A program made the translations under genes and the position numbers. Shown piece after piece: positions 8,109 through 16,460 of a DNA stretch of 64,000 nt; position 1 is the first letter of the stretch; each line of letters starts with the position of its first letter. Location of the stretch: the NCBI GenBank assembly GCA_964352215.1, contig CAYGRE010000003.1, forward strand, positions 108,963 to 172,962. Direction: 5' to 3'. The stretch comes from CAWUKT01 sp964352215 (GTDB lineage Bacteria > Bacteroidota > Bacteroidia > J057 > JADKCL01). The notes beneath the pieces are model-generated. The model worked only from the letters and a program-made list of their open reading frames with translations. It did not search any database and had not been told where the DNA came from.

Positions 8109-8987
8109 CTAACGGAATTTTGGACATTTTACCCAGTCAAGGATGTAGGTAGCTGAAACCTGAGAGATTACGTACCAGTCTTGTTGGGTATTGTCACCAC
8201 GGATACCATTCCAAAAACGGCCTCCCTGGGGATATACCGCACGGTCAATCCGGTCGGAAAGCAGTGCAGCATTAGGATTCTGAGCATAAAGAGCTTCGTA
8301 ATCAGCATACTGGCCGCTTACGTCGTCCAAATAGTCAGTGAATGTCTTGCGGAGTCCAATCTCAGCACTGATGTCGATTTTGTCGGTCAGGCGATAGCGA
8401 AGACCTACACCAAAGGGGATGGAGATATTGACCAGTGAATAAGGATCGGGGCAGTCAGCATAGCCACAATTGTCACCGAGGTTTTGGCCTTCGGTACCAA
8501 GCGGCTGAAGATCATACCAGGTGTCTTCCAACTTTCCTTGAGGGTTGAATGCAAAGACTGCAATCCCACCAAAAATGTAAGGAGTATAAGTCGGGCGATA
8601 CTGGAACTTCCGGTTATTGGCAAAGAATTCGTACTGGAAGGTCAGTGCTGCTTCACTCAAAGGAGAGCGGAAGCTCAGGTTGCGGCGGCGACGTGGAATG
8701 TCACGTGCAGCTTTCGCATCAGACGCGCCCATCCAACCTTGGTTGAATGTCAGGCGGGCAGACATGTGTGGGGTAAATTTGTATCCACCAATGAAACCCA
8801 GTCCGGGCTTGGTGAATTTAAGGGTGAAGTTGTCGTCAAGGTCACCTTTGTAGTTGGTTGCTCCAACGGAGACACCAACATAGAAATAACGCGTCCGCAA
8901 CTGGGCAGTAGCATCATTGATGGCCCAGCAGAAAGCGAAGAACGCCAACAAATACTTAATGGATTTCATAGGAAACAGCTTTTTCAC
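8109..8987 (-). CDS. porG: DUF6089 outer membrane barrel, PorG-type T9SS component
   Basis: PorG is an outer membrane barrel needed for type IX secretion. The 292-aa product has a signal peptide (cleavage near INDATAQ), then RTRYFYVGVSVGATNYKGDL, the usual DUF6089 opening, and alternating beta strands to the end. The paired cysteines in GDNCGYADCPDPYS (about residues 173-183) could form a loop disulfide. The neighbours uppS, bamA and two ompH genes are the same as around Porphyromonas gingivalis porG, which supports the call. ATGs at codons 1 and 7 are both possible. A good -7 box lies at 9034 and a strong terminator follows. Confidence 0.8.
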   Translation of the reverse strand: MKKLFPMKSIKYLLAFFAFCWAINDATAQLRTRYFYVGVSVGATNYKGDLDDNFTLKFTKPGLGFIGGYKFTPHMSARLTFNQGWMGASDAKAARDIPRRRRNLSFRSPLSEAALTFQYEFFANNRKFQYRPTYTPYIFGGIAVFAFNPQGKLEDTWYDLQPLGTEGQNLGDNCGYADCPDPYSLVNISIPFGVGLRYRLTDKIDISAEIGLRKTFTDYLDDVSGQYADYEALYAQNPNAALLSDRIDRAVYPQGGRFWNGIRGDNTQQDWYVISQVSATYILDWVKCPKFR

Positions 8988-9033
8988 TAACTAATCAACA
9001 GTAATCTCGTCCAATCTTTGAAGTTTCGGCAAT

Positions 9034-9041
9034 CAAATATA
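9034..9041 (-). promoter_or_regulatory. Candidate -7 box for porG
   Basis: Minus-strand TATATTTG (TAnnTTTG) lies 46 bp before the porG start, in the gap to the next gene. No -33 box is clear. Confidence 0.55.
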
Positions 9042-9065
9042 TACAGCAGCGCATATAAATGAAAA

Positions 9066-9545
9066 TTATTCACCGGATTTTAGAAGACGAAAGAGATGTT
9101 TTTCGAGTCGCCCTCTGGGCTTTTCTACAATTCTACCCACTTCATCGTCCCCACGGTAGAATATAAATGTAGGGATTTTTTCCAATTTAGCAGCCTTCCA
9201 CAAACCTTTTTCATCTTTTTTCGTAGTGTCGACCGAGATAATTTCAACATTACCGATGGGGAGGTCTTCTTTCAGGCCATAAAATCGGGGGACCCATTTC
9301 TTACTGTCAGGACAATAAGACCCCAAAAACAATTGTACACGCAGATCCTCAGTGAGTTGAATGGTTTGCAAAGAATCCATCCATTTCTCTTTCGGTTTAT
9401 ACTCTTTGTCAACAAAGTTCTCCCATTTGCACTCCTTTTGATATTCCTCATAGGTATAGTACCCCACAAGGTATTGCTTTTCCTTGCAGGAACTGACCAA
9501 GAGTACAAAAGCCGCAAACAGGCCTGTTAGGATACGTGTCTTCAT
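9066..9545 (-). CDS. Thioredoxin-like lipoprotein with a CPDS active-site variant
   Basis: The 159-aa product starts MKTRILTGLFAAFVLLVSSC, a lipoprotein signal with lipobox VSSC; an upstream in-frame Met would spoil the signal, so the ATG at 9545 is chosen. A thioredoxin-like fold is suggested by VQLFLGSYCPDSKKWVPRF, EIISVDTTKKD and the cis-proline region LEKIPTFIFYRGDDEVGRI. The usual CxxC is CPDS, with a single Cys, so it cannot cycle as a normal dithiol oxidoreductase. A role as an isomerase-like, binding or peroxiredoxin-partner protein is possible but not shown. It lies between nadK and porG and could be cotranscribed with nadK. Confidence 0.7.
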   Translation of the reverse strand: MKTRILTGLFAAFVLLVSSCKEKQYLVGYYTYEEYQKECKWENFVDKEYKPKEKWMDSLQTIQLTEDLRVQLFLGSYCPDSKKWVPRFYGLKEDLPIGNVEIISVDTTKKDEKGLWKAAKLEKIPTFIFYRGDDEVGRIVEKPRGRLEKHLFRLLKSGE

Positions 9546-9587
9546 GTTCTTCTGGATTAGCCAATACAATCAGGGAACAAATCGCCC

Positions 9588-10499
9588 TTATCCTTTCCTT
9601 CCAATCCTTTCCCGCCAGTTCCGACTATCTTTCCCCCACATCAATTTCGTACGCAAAGTCTCCAGGTAATTGGTAGAGTGAACCCTCAACAGCTTGATTT
9701 GAAAATCAGCTTTCCGAACCGCGATGTCAACTTTGTTGTCCACTAAAACCGTTCGCGTATCAAGTGAAAGCATCGCAGCTCCGGTACGGGACTCAATGGA
9801 AAATGATATCACATACTCGTCGGGAATTACCATCGGGCGAACCGTCAAAGAGTGAGGGGCCACCGGCGTTATCACAAAAGAAGGGGCCTGCGGGTGAATA
9901 ATCGGGCCACCACAAGCCAAAGAATAAGCAGTGGATCCGGTGGGGGTGGAAATGATCAATCCATCTCCCCAATACGAATTCAGGAATTCGCCATTCAGGT
10001 AGGTGTGAACCGTGATCATCTCATTGGACCGGTGCTTGTGAATCGTCATGTCGTTCAGACCAAAATTATCTTTTCCGAACAATCCATCTACGCTCGTCTC
10101 AACCGTAAGTCCGCTGCGGGTATCCAACCGGTACATATCCCGGCTCAATTCGTCGGTCGCTTCCAGCAACTCTTCCCCCAGAATAGAGGTCAGAAAACCC
10201 AGGCGGCCAAAATTGATCCCCAGCAAGGGAAGTTTGTCCCGGACTACCCGTGAAGTTTCCAGAAAGGTCCCATCCCCCCCGAAACTGAAGGCAAAGTCAC
10301 AACTGTCGAGCTCTTCAATCTCCTGCAGGAGAAAGGGCGCAATGTCGGTGAGGTAATTGTCATAGTCTGCGGAAAGGTCACTGGCATAGGCAGAATGAAC
10401 CGCATACTTAATTTTCCGTTCCTGCAAAAAGCGGAAAAAGTCCCTCAGCACCTGAAGGTTGGTATTGTCCGATTTACGTCCGAAAATAGCAAGTTTCAT
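9588..10499 (-). CDS. nadK: NAD kinase
   Basis: Phosphorylates NAD to NADP. The 303-aa product has the GGDGT motif at residues 74-78, the catalytic-pocket GLNDMTIHKH around residue 148, and the TPTGSTAYSLACGGPI motif near residue 185. The ATG overlaps the stop of the upstream BamA-like gene (ATGA), so the two are coupled. nadK next to porG/uppS/bamA and a CBS-domain gene is a known Bacteroidota arrangement; here extra genes have been interposed. Confidence 0.96.
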   Translation of the reverse strand: MKLAIFGRKSDNTNLQVLRDFFRFLQERKIKYAVHSAYASDLSADYDNYLTDIAPFLLQEIEELDSCDFAFSFGGDGTFLETSRVVRDKLPLLGINFGRLGFLTSILGEELLEATDELSRDMYRLDTRSGLTVETSVDGLFGKDNFGLNDMTIHKHRSNEMITVHTYLNGEFLNSYWGDGLIISTPTGSTAYSLACGGPIIHPQAPSFVITPVAPHSLTVRPMVIPDEYVISFSIESRTGAAMLSLDTRTVLVDNKVDIAVRKADFQIKLLRVHSTNYLETLRTKLMWGKDSRNWRERIGRKG

Positions 10500-11911
10500 T
10501 GTATTGAGACTAAGCCGCTGATGTAAAAGCCACGTTGGCCGAAGTGGTTAAAGCTGTATTCGAACCGCATCATGAAATCATAAATGGTGATCACGTTGAG
10601 GCCCATGCCATAACCGGTCAGAACTCGGTTTTTCAAATAGTTGTCCTGGTTGTTAAACGTCCAGTCACGTACGTAGCCGAGGTCCGAGTAAGCACTAATA
10701 TACAAGCCAAAGGGGAAATCCTGGAACCGTTTCAGAGGAATCCAGTCCCAATGGTGAATCTTTCGGGGGAAGATGCCGAATTTCCACTCCGCTTTGGTCA
10801 GATTGATGAAGGAGCCATCGATCACATACCGTTCATATCCCCTCAGAAAGGAGCCAAGCCCAACGAAATACTTGTCGTAATAGGGCACCTTCTTCCCTGC
10901 CAGGATAAAATTTTGCGTTCCATAAGAAAAGTTCCACCGGTCACTCAAAGCGATGTGGTGGGAAAATCCTGCGGTGAATTTTCCGAATTTCGAGGTGCCT
11001 ATCCCCGGTAATCCATTCATGGCTGCACTGCCACTGAGCTTGAAACCCGATAGTGGAAATGACCGGATGTCCCGTTCGTCCCGCACATAGGCGGCCCGGA
11101 TGGTTGGGTAATGCTCCGCCTTGGCCCCGTCGGTCAGGTAAAGCTCGTTGAAGTAGACAATGCTGTCATTGGGGCGGAAATAGCGGTAGCCCAGGCTCCA
11201 CTGGATTTGCTCCCTCGGTGAGAGCCTTTTGTTAAACCCAATCGACCCGATATAGTACCTGCGCATGGATTCGGATTCCAGCCGCGCCAATTGCAGGACG
11301 CCCCGTTCCGTTCCGTAACCGATCTCTTTGTTGTTGACGTGGAAGAAGCTGACCGTGCCGTCGATCTGCGGTTTGGGAAAGAGAAAAGGACGGCGGTACT
11401 GAAGGGTAACCCGGCGGGAATATCCCAATTGCCCATAAAGGTACATCTGATCATTCCAGCCGGTAAGGTTGCCCCAATCGAGTCCGGCACCTACGACCAG
11501 GCGATCCAGGTCTTTGTCTTCCCACCATTCGTTGAAGGTCCGTTCTTCCAGATTGACGTAGGGATTGGGCCAGACGTACCAGCGTTCCTGCACGTCAATG
11601 GTAAAAGCGATCGAATCTCCGGTGAGGACATGTTTCAGGTCCGTGCGTGTGAACAGCCCGGTATTGTAGACATTGTCCTGGTTGGTTTTGATGAGTTCAT
11701 CCAGGTCATCCAGACTGATGGTATCCCCTTCCTGGAGGGTCATCATAAAACGGACCAGCTTGGGTTTGGTCTTTTTGACTCCAGTGACTTCGATCCTGGA
11801 GATGACCGCTGTTTCACCAGTTGGGGGATGTTGAGCCAGGGAAGCAAAGGACAGACCAAGCAAAAATATAAATACCCAGAGCAATCTCTTCACCCCTGGA
11901 AATTCGTTCAT
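10496..11911 (-). CDS. BamA/TamA-family outer membrane protein with one POTRA
   Basis: A 471-aa exported protein. The start at 11911 gives MNEFPGVKRLLWVFIFLLG and a good signal peptide ending SLAQ; the frame stays open into thiE but those starts leave the signal internal. One POTRA-like domain (ISRIEVTGVKKTKPKLVRFM, residues about 38-115) is followed by a barrel with YPTIRAAYVRDERDIRSFPLSGFKL, the BamA-like strand with PxxG, and a conserved GLGSFLRGYERYVIDG. It is too short to be BamA and may be a TamA- or PlpD-type porter or a BAM paralogue. It is coupled to nadK by a 4-bp overlap. A 36-bp tandem duplication covers the start (see repeat). Confidence 0.8.
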   Translation of the reverse strand: MNEFPGVKRLLWVFIFLLGLSFASLAQHPPTGETAVISRIEVTGVKKTKPKLVRFMMTLQEGDTISLDDLDELIKTNQDNVYNTGLFTRTDLKHVLTGDSIAFTIDVQERWYVWPNPYVNLEERTFNEWWEDKDLDRLVVGAGLDWGNLTGWNDQMYLYGQLGYSRRVTLQYRRPFLFPKPQIDGTVSFFHVNNKEIGYGTERGVLQLARLESESMRRYYIGSIGFNKRLSPREQIQWSLGYRYFRPNDSIVYFNELYLTDGAKAEHYPTIRAAYVRDERDIRSFPLSGFKLSGSAAMNGLPGIGTSKFGKFTAGFSHHIALSDRWNFSYGTQNFILAGKKVPYYDKYFVGLGSFLRGYERYVIDGSFINLTKAEWKFGIFPRKIHHWDWIPLKRFQDFPFGLYISAYSDLGYVRDWTFNNQDNYLKNRVLTGYGMGLNVITIYDFMMRFEYSFNHFGQRGFYISGLVSIQ

Positions 11912-11965
11912 CCACCGCAATCTCTTTTCCCCTGGAAATTCATTCATCCACCGCAATCTCTTTTC
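11894..11965. repeat. 36-bp tandem duplication over the start of the BamA-like gene
   Basis: Two nearly identical 36-bp units (11894-11929 and 11930-11965, differing at one base in CCTGGAAATTC[G/A]TTCATCC), plus a partial third on the left. Each unit carries an in-frame ATG (11911 and 11947), so the gene has two alternative starts that encode MNEFPG each time. Confidence 0.9.
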
Positions 11966-12002
11966 CCACAGTGATTCACTCCCCCCGGGTGGGTGGTGCA
12001 GA

Positions 12003-12608
12003 TCAGGGGAGTATTTTGAGAATATCTTTGACAAATTGTCTGGGGTCAGGGGCTTTGCAAAAGGCGGAGAGGATCGCGACTCCATTGGCACCGGCCTCAA
12101 AAACGGGAAGGATGTTTTCAGGGTTAATCCCACCGATTCCGATTACCGGAAAGGGAGAGGCTTCACAGATCGCCCTGAGATTTTCCAGCCCCAGATCAGG
12201 TAATCCGGTTTCTTTGGACTGTGTTCCGTAGACTGGTCCCACGCCGATGTAATCAATGTTAAGTCCCATCAGGGCGGCCAATTCATCGAAGTTGTGGACC
12301 GTGGCTCCGATCACTGCATCCGGACCCAGCAATTCGCGGGCCTTTTTCGGAGAACCATCCTCTATTCCCAAATGTACACCGCTTGCCCCAACTTCCAAAG
12401 CCAGTTCCATGTCGTCGTTGATGATGAGGTGTCGTCCCATTTTCCTGGCCGAAAAGGCAAGGCTCTCCAACTGCTTCAGGTCTTTGCTGCGGTCAAAGTT
12501 TTTGTTTCGGTACTGCACCGCTGATGCCCCCCCGGCGTAGGCCTGCATTCCCAAATAATAGTGACCAAACCTGTCCTGAATGGTGGTGTCTGTGATGAAA
12601 TGAAACAT
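12003..12608 (-). CDS. thiE: Thiamine phosphate synthase
   Basis: Couples HMP-PP with the thiazole phosphate to make thiamine monophosphate. The 201-aa TIM barrel shows ITDTT at the start, QYRNKN (pyrophosphate side), LIINDDMELA, GVHLG, IGVGPVYGTQSKETG and VIGIGGINPENI in the right order. No other thi gene is near, and no TPP riboswitch is visible, as the gene lies 24 bp behind the CBS-domain gene in an apparent operon. Confidence 0.94.
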   Translation of the reverse strand: MFHFITDTTIQDRFGHYYLGMQAYAGGASAVQYRNKNFDRSKDLKQLESLAFSARKMGRHLIINDDMELALEVGASGVHLGIEDGSPKKARELLGPDAVIGATVHNFDELAALMGLNIDYIGVGPVYGTQSKETGLPDLGLENLRAICEASPFPVIGIGGINPENILPVFEAGANGVAILSAFCKAPDPRQFVKDILKILP

Positions 12609-12632
12609 GGTAGAGGATGGGATATGTCCCGG

Positions 12633-13301
12633 TTAGAGATTGAGGAAGCGGATCAGATTTTCATACCGCTCTTTGTAGTCATCGAGTTGTTCGGAGTCAA
12701 AGACGACATTGTGAATCGTATAATCGAAGCGTTCGAAGGTCGCGATTACACGGCTCATTTCCCGAATGTTCAGTTTGACGGAGACGTAAAGGTGGTTGGG
12801 GTTCGGCGCATTGGCGACGGTCAGGCTGAGCACCTTGGCATCGTTGGATTCACAAAGGCGGGCGATCTCACTCAGATGATAAGAGTTGTGGGACACTTCA
12901 AGGATGATGATCCCACCTGGTTCCAGTACATTGAGCATTTTGGCCATGGATTCGACGATGTCATCTTTGGTAATGACCCCGAGGAAGGTATTGTCTCTGG
13001 TTTTTAAGACCGGGAGTACGTCAAGGTGAAACATGCTGGCGACGCGAATGACGTCGTAGATGTGCGCATCTTCATAGACGTGGGTCTTTTCCGGCAAGGA
13101 CAAACGGACATTGCCAATCGGATTGTCTTCGTCACTGATCTCCAGCAGGTCCTCCTCGGTGATAAGTCCCAGCAGTTCCTCATTGTTGACAACCGGAAGC
13201 TGATTCACCTTGAATTCATTCATCCAGTCCATGACCCGCTTTGCGGTGTCGGACGTCTTGAGAGACGGTACGGTATCGGATATGAGATTCCTGGCGATCA
13301 T
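12633..13301 (-). CDS. CBS-domain protein with C-terminal ACT-like region
   Basis: The 222-aa cytosolic protein has two CBS motifs: residues about 1-60 (VNQLPVVNNEELLGLITEEDLLE) and about 72-125 (LDVLPVLKTRDNTFLGVITKDDIVE). A beta-alpha-beta segment follows (GGIIILEVSHNSYHLSEIARL, then LYVSVKLNIREMSRVIATFERF) and resembles an ACT domain. CBS pairs bind adenine nucleotides, so an energy- or nucleotide-sensing role is likely, but the target is unknown. It belongs to the conserved hydrolase-CBS-nadK neighbourhood of Bacteroidota; the order is kept here with thiE and a barrel gene inserted. Confidence 0.85.
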   Translation of the reverse strand: MIARNLISDTVPSLKTSDTAKRVMDWMNEFKVNQLPVVNNEELLGLITEEDLLEISDEDNPIGNVRLSLPEKTHVYEDAHIYDVIRVASMFHLDVLPVLKTRDNTFLGVITKDDIVESMAKMLNVLEPGGIIILEVSHNSYHLSEIARLCESNDAKVLSLTVANAPNPNHLYVSVKLNIREMSRVIATFERFDYTIHNVVFDSEQLDDYKERYENLIRFLNL

Positions 13302-13306
13302 GATTT

Positions 13307-14083
13307 TCAGGCCATTTTAGGCTTAGGGTAAACTGTGTTCAGGAAATCCTGAAGATAGAGATTGAATTCTTTCGGTTTTTCCATCATGGCTGCATGGCCA
13401 CATTGGTCGATGAACCGTAAGGTAGAGTTGGGCATCAGTTTGTGAAATTCGTAACCCACATTGGCAGGAGTGATATTGTCATTCAACCCCCAGACCAGAA
13501 GGGTCGGTACCTTGATCCTGTGAATCTTGTTGGAGAGATTTTCCCGTTGCGCAGCCCGTGCTACCCTAACGACCCGCAGGGCTTTGTAATTGTCATTGAC
13601 AATGTCAAACACCTCATCCACCAATTCTTCGGTAGCAGTTTCTGGATCGTAAAATGTAAATGCAACGCGTTCCCGGATATAAGGCTTATTGCCTCTGCGC
13701 GGGAAGGTGCTGCCCATACCGGATTCAAAGAGGCCGGAAGAGCCAGTGAGTACCAGACCATCAAGACGTTCAGGGTTCTCAAGGGCAAATATGAGAGCAA
13801 TATGTCCTCCCAGGCTGTTGCCGAGGGCACAACATCTCTTGACTCCGATGTGGTCGAGAAAACCCTTGGTATAGTTGGCGAGCCCTTCCACGGAAGGCTT
13901 GACATTGGTCTTCTTGTAGATCGGAAGCATGGGAATCAGAATGCGGTAATTCTCACTGAATTCACTAATTACCATCTCCCAGTTGCTCAGGGCACCAAAA
14001 AGACCATGCAACAATAACAGGGTAGGCCCCTGGCCTTCATCCACGTATTCGTATTCTCCGTCTTTTTTGATCTCGATATCCAT
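13307..14083 (-). CDS. Alpha/beta-fold hydrolase
   Basis: 258 aa, cytosolic. Oxyanion motif HGLFG (residues about 25-29), nucleophile elbow GNSLGGH (Ser near residue 89), acid Asp in VWGLNDNITP and base His in DQCGHAAMMEKP, so the triad is complete. It resembles esterase/peroxidase-like hydrolases of the MhpC group, but no substrate can be read from the sequence. The next gene, 5 bp downstream, is the CBS protein, so the pair is probably cotranscribed. Confidence 0.88.
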   Translation of the reverse strand: MDIEIKKDGEYEYVDEGQGPTLLLLHGLFGALSNWEMVISEFSENYRILIPMLPIYKKTNVKPSVEGLANYTKGFLDHIGVKRCCALGNSLGGHIALIFALENPERLDGLVLTGSSGLFESGMGSTFPRRGNKPYIRERVAFTFYDPETATEELVDEVFDIVNDNYKALRVVRVARAAQRENLSNKIHRIKVPTLLVWGLNDNITPANVGYEFHKLMPNSTLRFIDQCGHAAMMEKPKEFNLYLQDFLNTVYPKPKMA

Positions 14084-14152
14084 ACAATCCGAATTATAGT
14101 TCTCCTTGCAGGTGGCTTGCGGCTGTGCCTTATGATGTATTGGTTCCCGGCT

Positions 14153-14719
14153 CTATACTGTACTTAACCAGTTTTGGATTATTTGTTCTCCAAGTTCGGT
14201 TAAAATAGATTCAGGATGGAATTGGACCCCGGCAAAATTAAGGAAATTGTGCTGAATTCCCATTATTTCCCCATCCTCAGTCTCGGCGGTAACGGTAAGC
14301 TCCGCGGGAATGGCTGAGTTCTCCAATAAGAGAGAGTGGTACCGCATTACTTGCATCGGATTGGGGATTCCCTGAAACAACCCTTTTCCAATGTGTTTGA
14401 TCATGCTGGTCTTGCCGTGCATGGGTTCGGTCGAGTAAATGACCTTCATGCCAAAGGCTTCTCCCAGGAGTTGGTGACCCAGGCAAACACCCAATACAGA
14501 AGTGGTGGAAATCAGCTTTTCGACAACCTCCCGGGAAACGCCGCTGTCACTGGGGCGGCCGGGGCCAGGTGAGATCAGAATTCCTTTGGGGTCTTTGTGA
14601 AATATCTCTTCCACGGTGATCTCGTCATTCCGATAGACCTCCACCGGATACGGACCCCGCCGAACCAGATCGACCAGGTTCCAGGTAAAGGAATCGTAAT
14701 TGTCGATGACGAGGATCAT
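14153..14719 (-). CDS. pabA: Anthranilate/aminodeoxychorismate synthase glutamine amidotransferase subunit
   Basis: Class I glutamine amidotransferase of 188 aa that gives ammonia to the partner synthase for tryptophan or folate. It starts MILVIDNYDSFTWNLV, as PabA/TrpG do. It has the oxyanion SPGPGRPSDSG, the nucleophile GVCLGHQ (Cys near 78), and the His-Glu pair in GVQFHPESILT. The partner (pabB or trpE) is not in the window, so trpG is equally possible. It stands alone between the CvpA gene and the hydrolase gene. Confidence 0.88.
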   Translation of the reverse strand: MILVIDNYDSFTWNLVDLVRRGPYPVEVYRNDEITVEEIFHKDPKGILISPGPGRPSDSGVSREVVEKLISTTSVLGVCLGHQLLGEAFGMKVIYSTEPMHGKTSMIKHIGKGLFQGIPNPMQVMRYHSLLLENSAIPAELTVTAETEDGEIMGIQHNFLNFAGVQFHPESILTELGEQIIQNWLSTV

Positions 14720-14771
14720 AGCTGAGTGATCATTTCCATTCGGGTGAAGATCAAGATTGGGGACCTCCCCT

Positions 14772-14834
14772 GGGTTTCACGGCTGGGTATCACGGTTGGT
14801 ATCACGGTTGGGTATCTGGGTTGGTATCACGGCT
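14772..14834. repeat. Five 12-13-bp tandem repeats at the 3' end of the cvpA-like gene
   Basis: Imperfect units (GGGTTTCACGGCT, GGGTATCACGGTT, GGTATCACGGTT, GGGTATCTGGGTT, GGTATCACGGCT) fill the gap after the CvpA-like gene and run into its last codons. They appear to have supplied its TNPGTNPGTQP ending. The region also faces pabA, whose start is just 53 bp away. Confidence 0.85.
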
Positions 14835-15453
14835 GAGTCCCCGGATTGGTCCCAGGATTGGTTTCGGATCCAGCACGAATAGAATCAGATTCCGGATAGG
14901 GGACACCCTCCCGGGCACTCCGGACCGAATCGAGGTCGACAAAGTAGTGCTCCACATCCTTGAAGACATTGCTGACCTGAGGGATCAACCCGATGCTGTA
15001 TCCCTGGACGACTTTGCAGTACTTGCTGAGAATGGGATAAGAGACAGAGCTTTCCTGGGTGTCCTTGGAGAGAATCTGGGCATTGATGATCAACGTGATT
15101 ACCGTACCTACCAAAAATGCCCATTTCGCCGCCCCAAACACGACTCCACCAAGCTTGTTGGGTAATCCCAGTGCGATCGAATTTACAAACCTGTTCAACA
15201 ATTTTCCCGCCAGCCAGACCGCCAGTACTCCCAGGAGGAAAGCAGTAAGAAATGCCAGCAGCGGGATATAGTTCTCCAGGATGTCAAAATTGTCCCGGTA
15301 ATAGTCCGCAAAAAGGAAGGAAAGTCGCAATCCTGCCCAGACGCCGACAATCAGCCCGAGGAGACCCGTAACTTCCTTGATGATTCCATTCTGGTATCCC
15401 CGGAATGCACCGATCCCGACCGCAATCAGTGCAACGATATCGATCAGGTTCAT
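14827..15453 (-). CDS. CvpA-family inner membrane protein
   Basis: 208 aa with four hydrophobic helices in the first about 130 residues (IDIVALIAVGIGAFRGYQNGIIKE, the CvpA opening; LLGLIVGVWAGL; LAFLTAFLLGVLAVWLAG; FGAAKWAFLVGTVITLII). CvpA proteins are linked to colicin V export and envelope stability; the precise role is unsettled. The C-terminal about 70 residues are polar, ending in a repeat-derived TNPGTNPGTQP. The stop of yqeY and this start overlap by 4 bp (ATGA), so the pair is coupled. Confidence 0.85.
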   Translation of the reverse strand: MNLIDIVALIAVGIGAFRGYQNGIIKEVTGLLGLIVGVWAGLRLSFLFADYYRDNFDILENYIPLLAFLTAFLLGVLAVWLAGKLLNRFVNSIALGLPNKLGGVVFGAAKWAFLVGTVITLIINAQILSKDTQESSVSYPILSKYCKVVQGYSIGLIPQVSNVFKDVEHYFVDLDSVRSAREGVPYPESDSIRAGSETNPGTNPGTQP

Positions 15454-15899
15454 CCGAGGGATTCTTTGACGACTGCAGAGATCGCTTTACCATCGGCCCG
15501 GCCTGCCAATTTCTTAGAGGCGATGCCCATGACTTTGCCCATGTCTTTCATGGAAGTCGCTCCCACCTGTTCGATCACGGCCATTACTTCGGCCTTGATT
15601 TCTTCAGGGGTGAGTTGCTGCGGCAGGAAGCGCTCAATGATCTTAAGTTCTGCTTCTTCAACCTCCGCGAGATCGTCACGGCCATTGTCCCGGTACTGGG
15701 TGGCAGAATCGCGGCGTTGCTTGGCTTGCTTGATCAATAGCTTCATCTCATCGTCTTCCGACATCGGCTCATCACCCCCCCCTGCTGTCTTGGCAAGCAA
15801 AATGGCAGACTTGATGGCACGCAGTGCTTGCAGGGCAGTCTTGTCCTTGGCACGCATTGCGTTTTTCATTTCTTCTTGGATCTTCTTCTCGAGGCTCAT
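15450..15899 (-). CDS. GatB/YqeY domain protein
   Basis: 149 aa, cytosolic, resembling the tRNA-binding tail domain of GatB (Asp/Glu-tRNA amidotransferase). The start MSLEKKIQEEMKNAMRAKDK at 15899 is the standard YqeY beginning; the frame stays open another 560 bp upstream through repeat DNA, but that part is not homologous. Conserved parts: ALRAIKSAIL, RRDSATQYRDNGRDDLAEVE, FLPQQLTPEEI and DMGKVMG. A run of eight C on the plus strand (GGGGGGG in AGGGDEP) is present. The biochemical role of free YqeY is unknown. Confidence 0.93.
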   Translation of the reverse strand: MSLEKKIQEEMKNAMRAKDKTALQALRAIKSAILLAKTAGGGDEPMSEDDEMKLLIKQAKQRRDSATQYRDNGRDDLAEVEEAELKIIERFLPQQLTPEEIKAEVMAVIEQVGATSMKDMGKVMGIASKKLAGRADGKAISAVVKESLG

Positions 15900-16019
15900 A
15901 ATTGTCTCTGATGGGTTAAGGCGCGAAGTTAGCCATTTCTGGGAAAAGTATGATGATCTGGAAAACAGGCCTTTGGGTGCGTTTTTGAAGGGTAAAACCC
16001 TGTCTGAGGGTCGCTGACC

Positions 16020-16460
16020 CTGAGCTGAGGGGTCCTGAACCTTCGGCTGCGAGGGTCCATACCCATGGCTGCGAGGCTCCAAACCCATGGCTGCGAGGGT
16101 ATCAATCCATTCGAGAGGGCCTCGAAGGCCCTCAGGCCGGTGCCGGGGACCCCTGAAGGGGTCTCGCCAACCCTCGCGCAGGGTAGAGGGACCCTCCCGC
16201 AAGGAGAAGGTCACCCTCCCGAAACTGTTCTCCGTCCGGCAGCCAACTGCCTCAATACTCTCGAGCGGGTCGGTGGAGCTACCGGCCCAGGAGGAATGGC
16301 CCTCAGCCGGGCGACCAAACCTTCGGCAGGCAGGACCGATGACCCTCAGCCAAGGCTGAAAGACCCTCCCGCAAGGGTACAAAGGCTCGGCAGCATAGGT
16401 GCAGAGGCTCGCCAGCATAGGTGCAGAGCCTCGCGGCCAAGGGTCAGAGACCCAAATCAC
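16020..16460. repeat. Gene-free patch of short tandem and palindromic repeats
   Basis: The 648-bp gap between the redoxin stop (16548) and the yqeY start (15899) holds no credible gene. It contains three 22-bp units, GGCTGCGAGGGTCCATACCCAT type (16045-16066, 16067-16088, 16089-16110), and two 22-bp units, AGGCTCG[G/C]CAGCATAGGTGCAG (16383-16404, 16405-16426). Between them are many small palindromes with ACCCTC/GAGGGT or GACCCT arms, e.g. ACCCTCGCGCAGGGT, ACCCTCCCGCAAGGGT and ACCCCTGAAGGGGT. Open frames on both strands follow from the skewed composition and are not homologous to anything recognised. Confidence 0.8.

Noticed and set aside
12003..12608. TPP riboswitch before thiE
   Set aside because: The upstream gap to the CBS gene is only 24 bp, and no THI-box-like sequence is visible.
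14821..14843. CRISPR array among the ordered repeats
   Set aside because: Repeats are 12-13 bp, in direct contact without unique spacers, and no cas gene is present. The same applies to the other repeat patches.
15900..16460. N-terminal extension of the YqeY gene to 16460
   Set aside because: The extra 187 codons run through repeat DNA and lack homology; the standard YqeY start MSLEKKIQEEM is at 15899.
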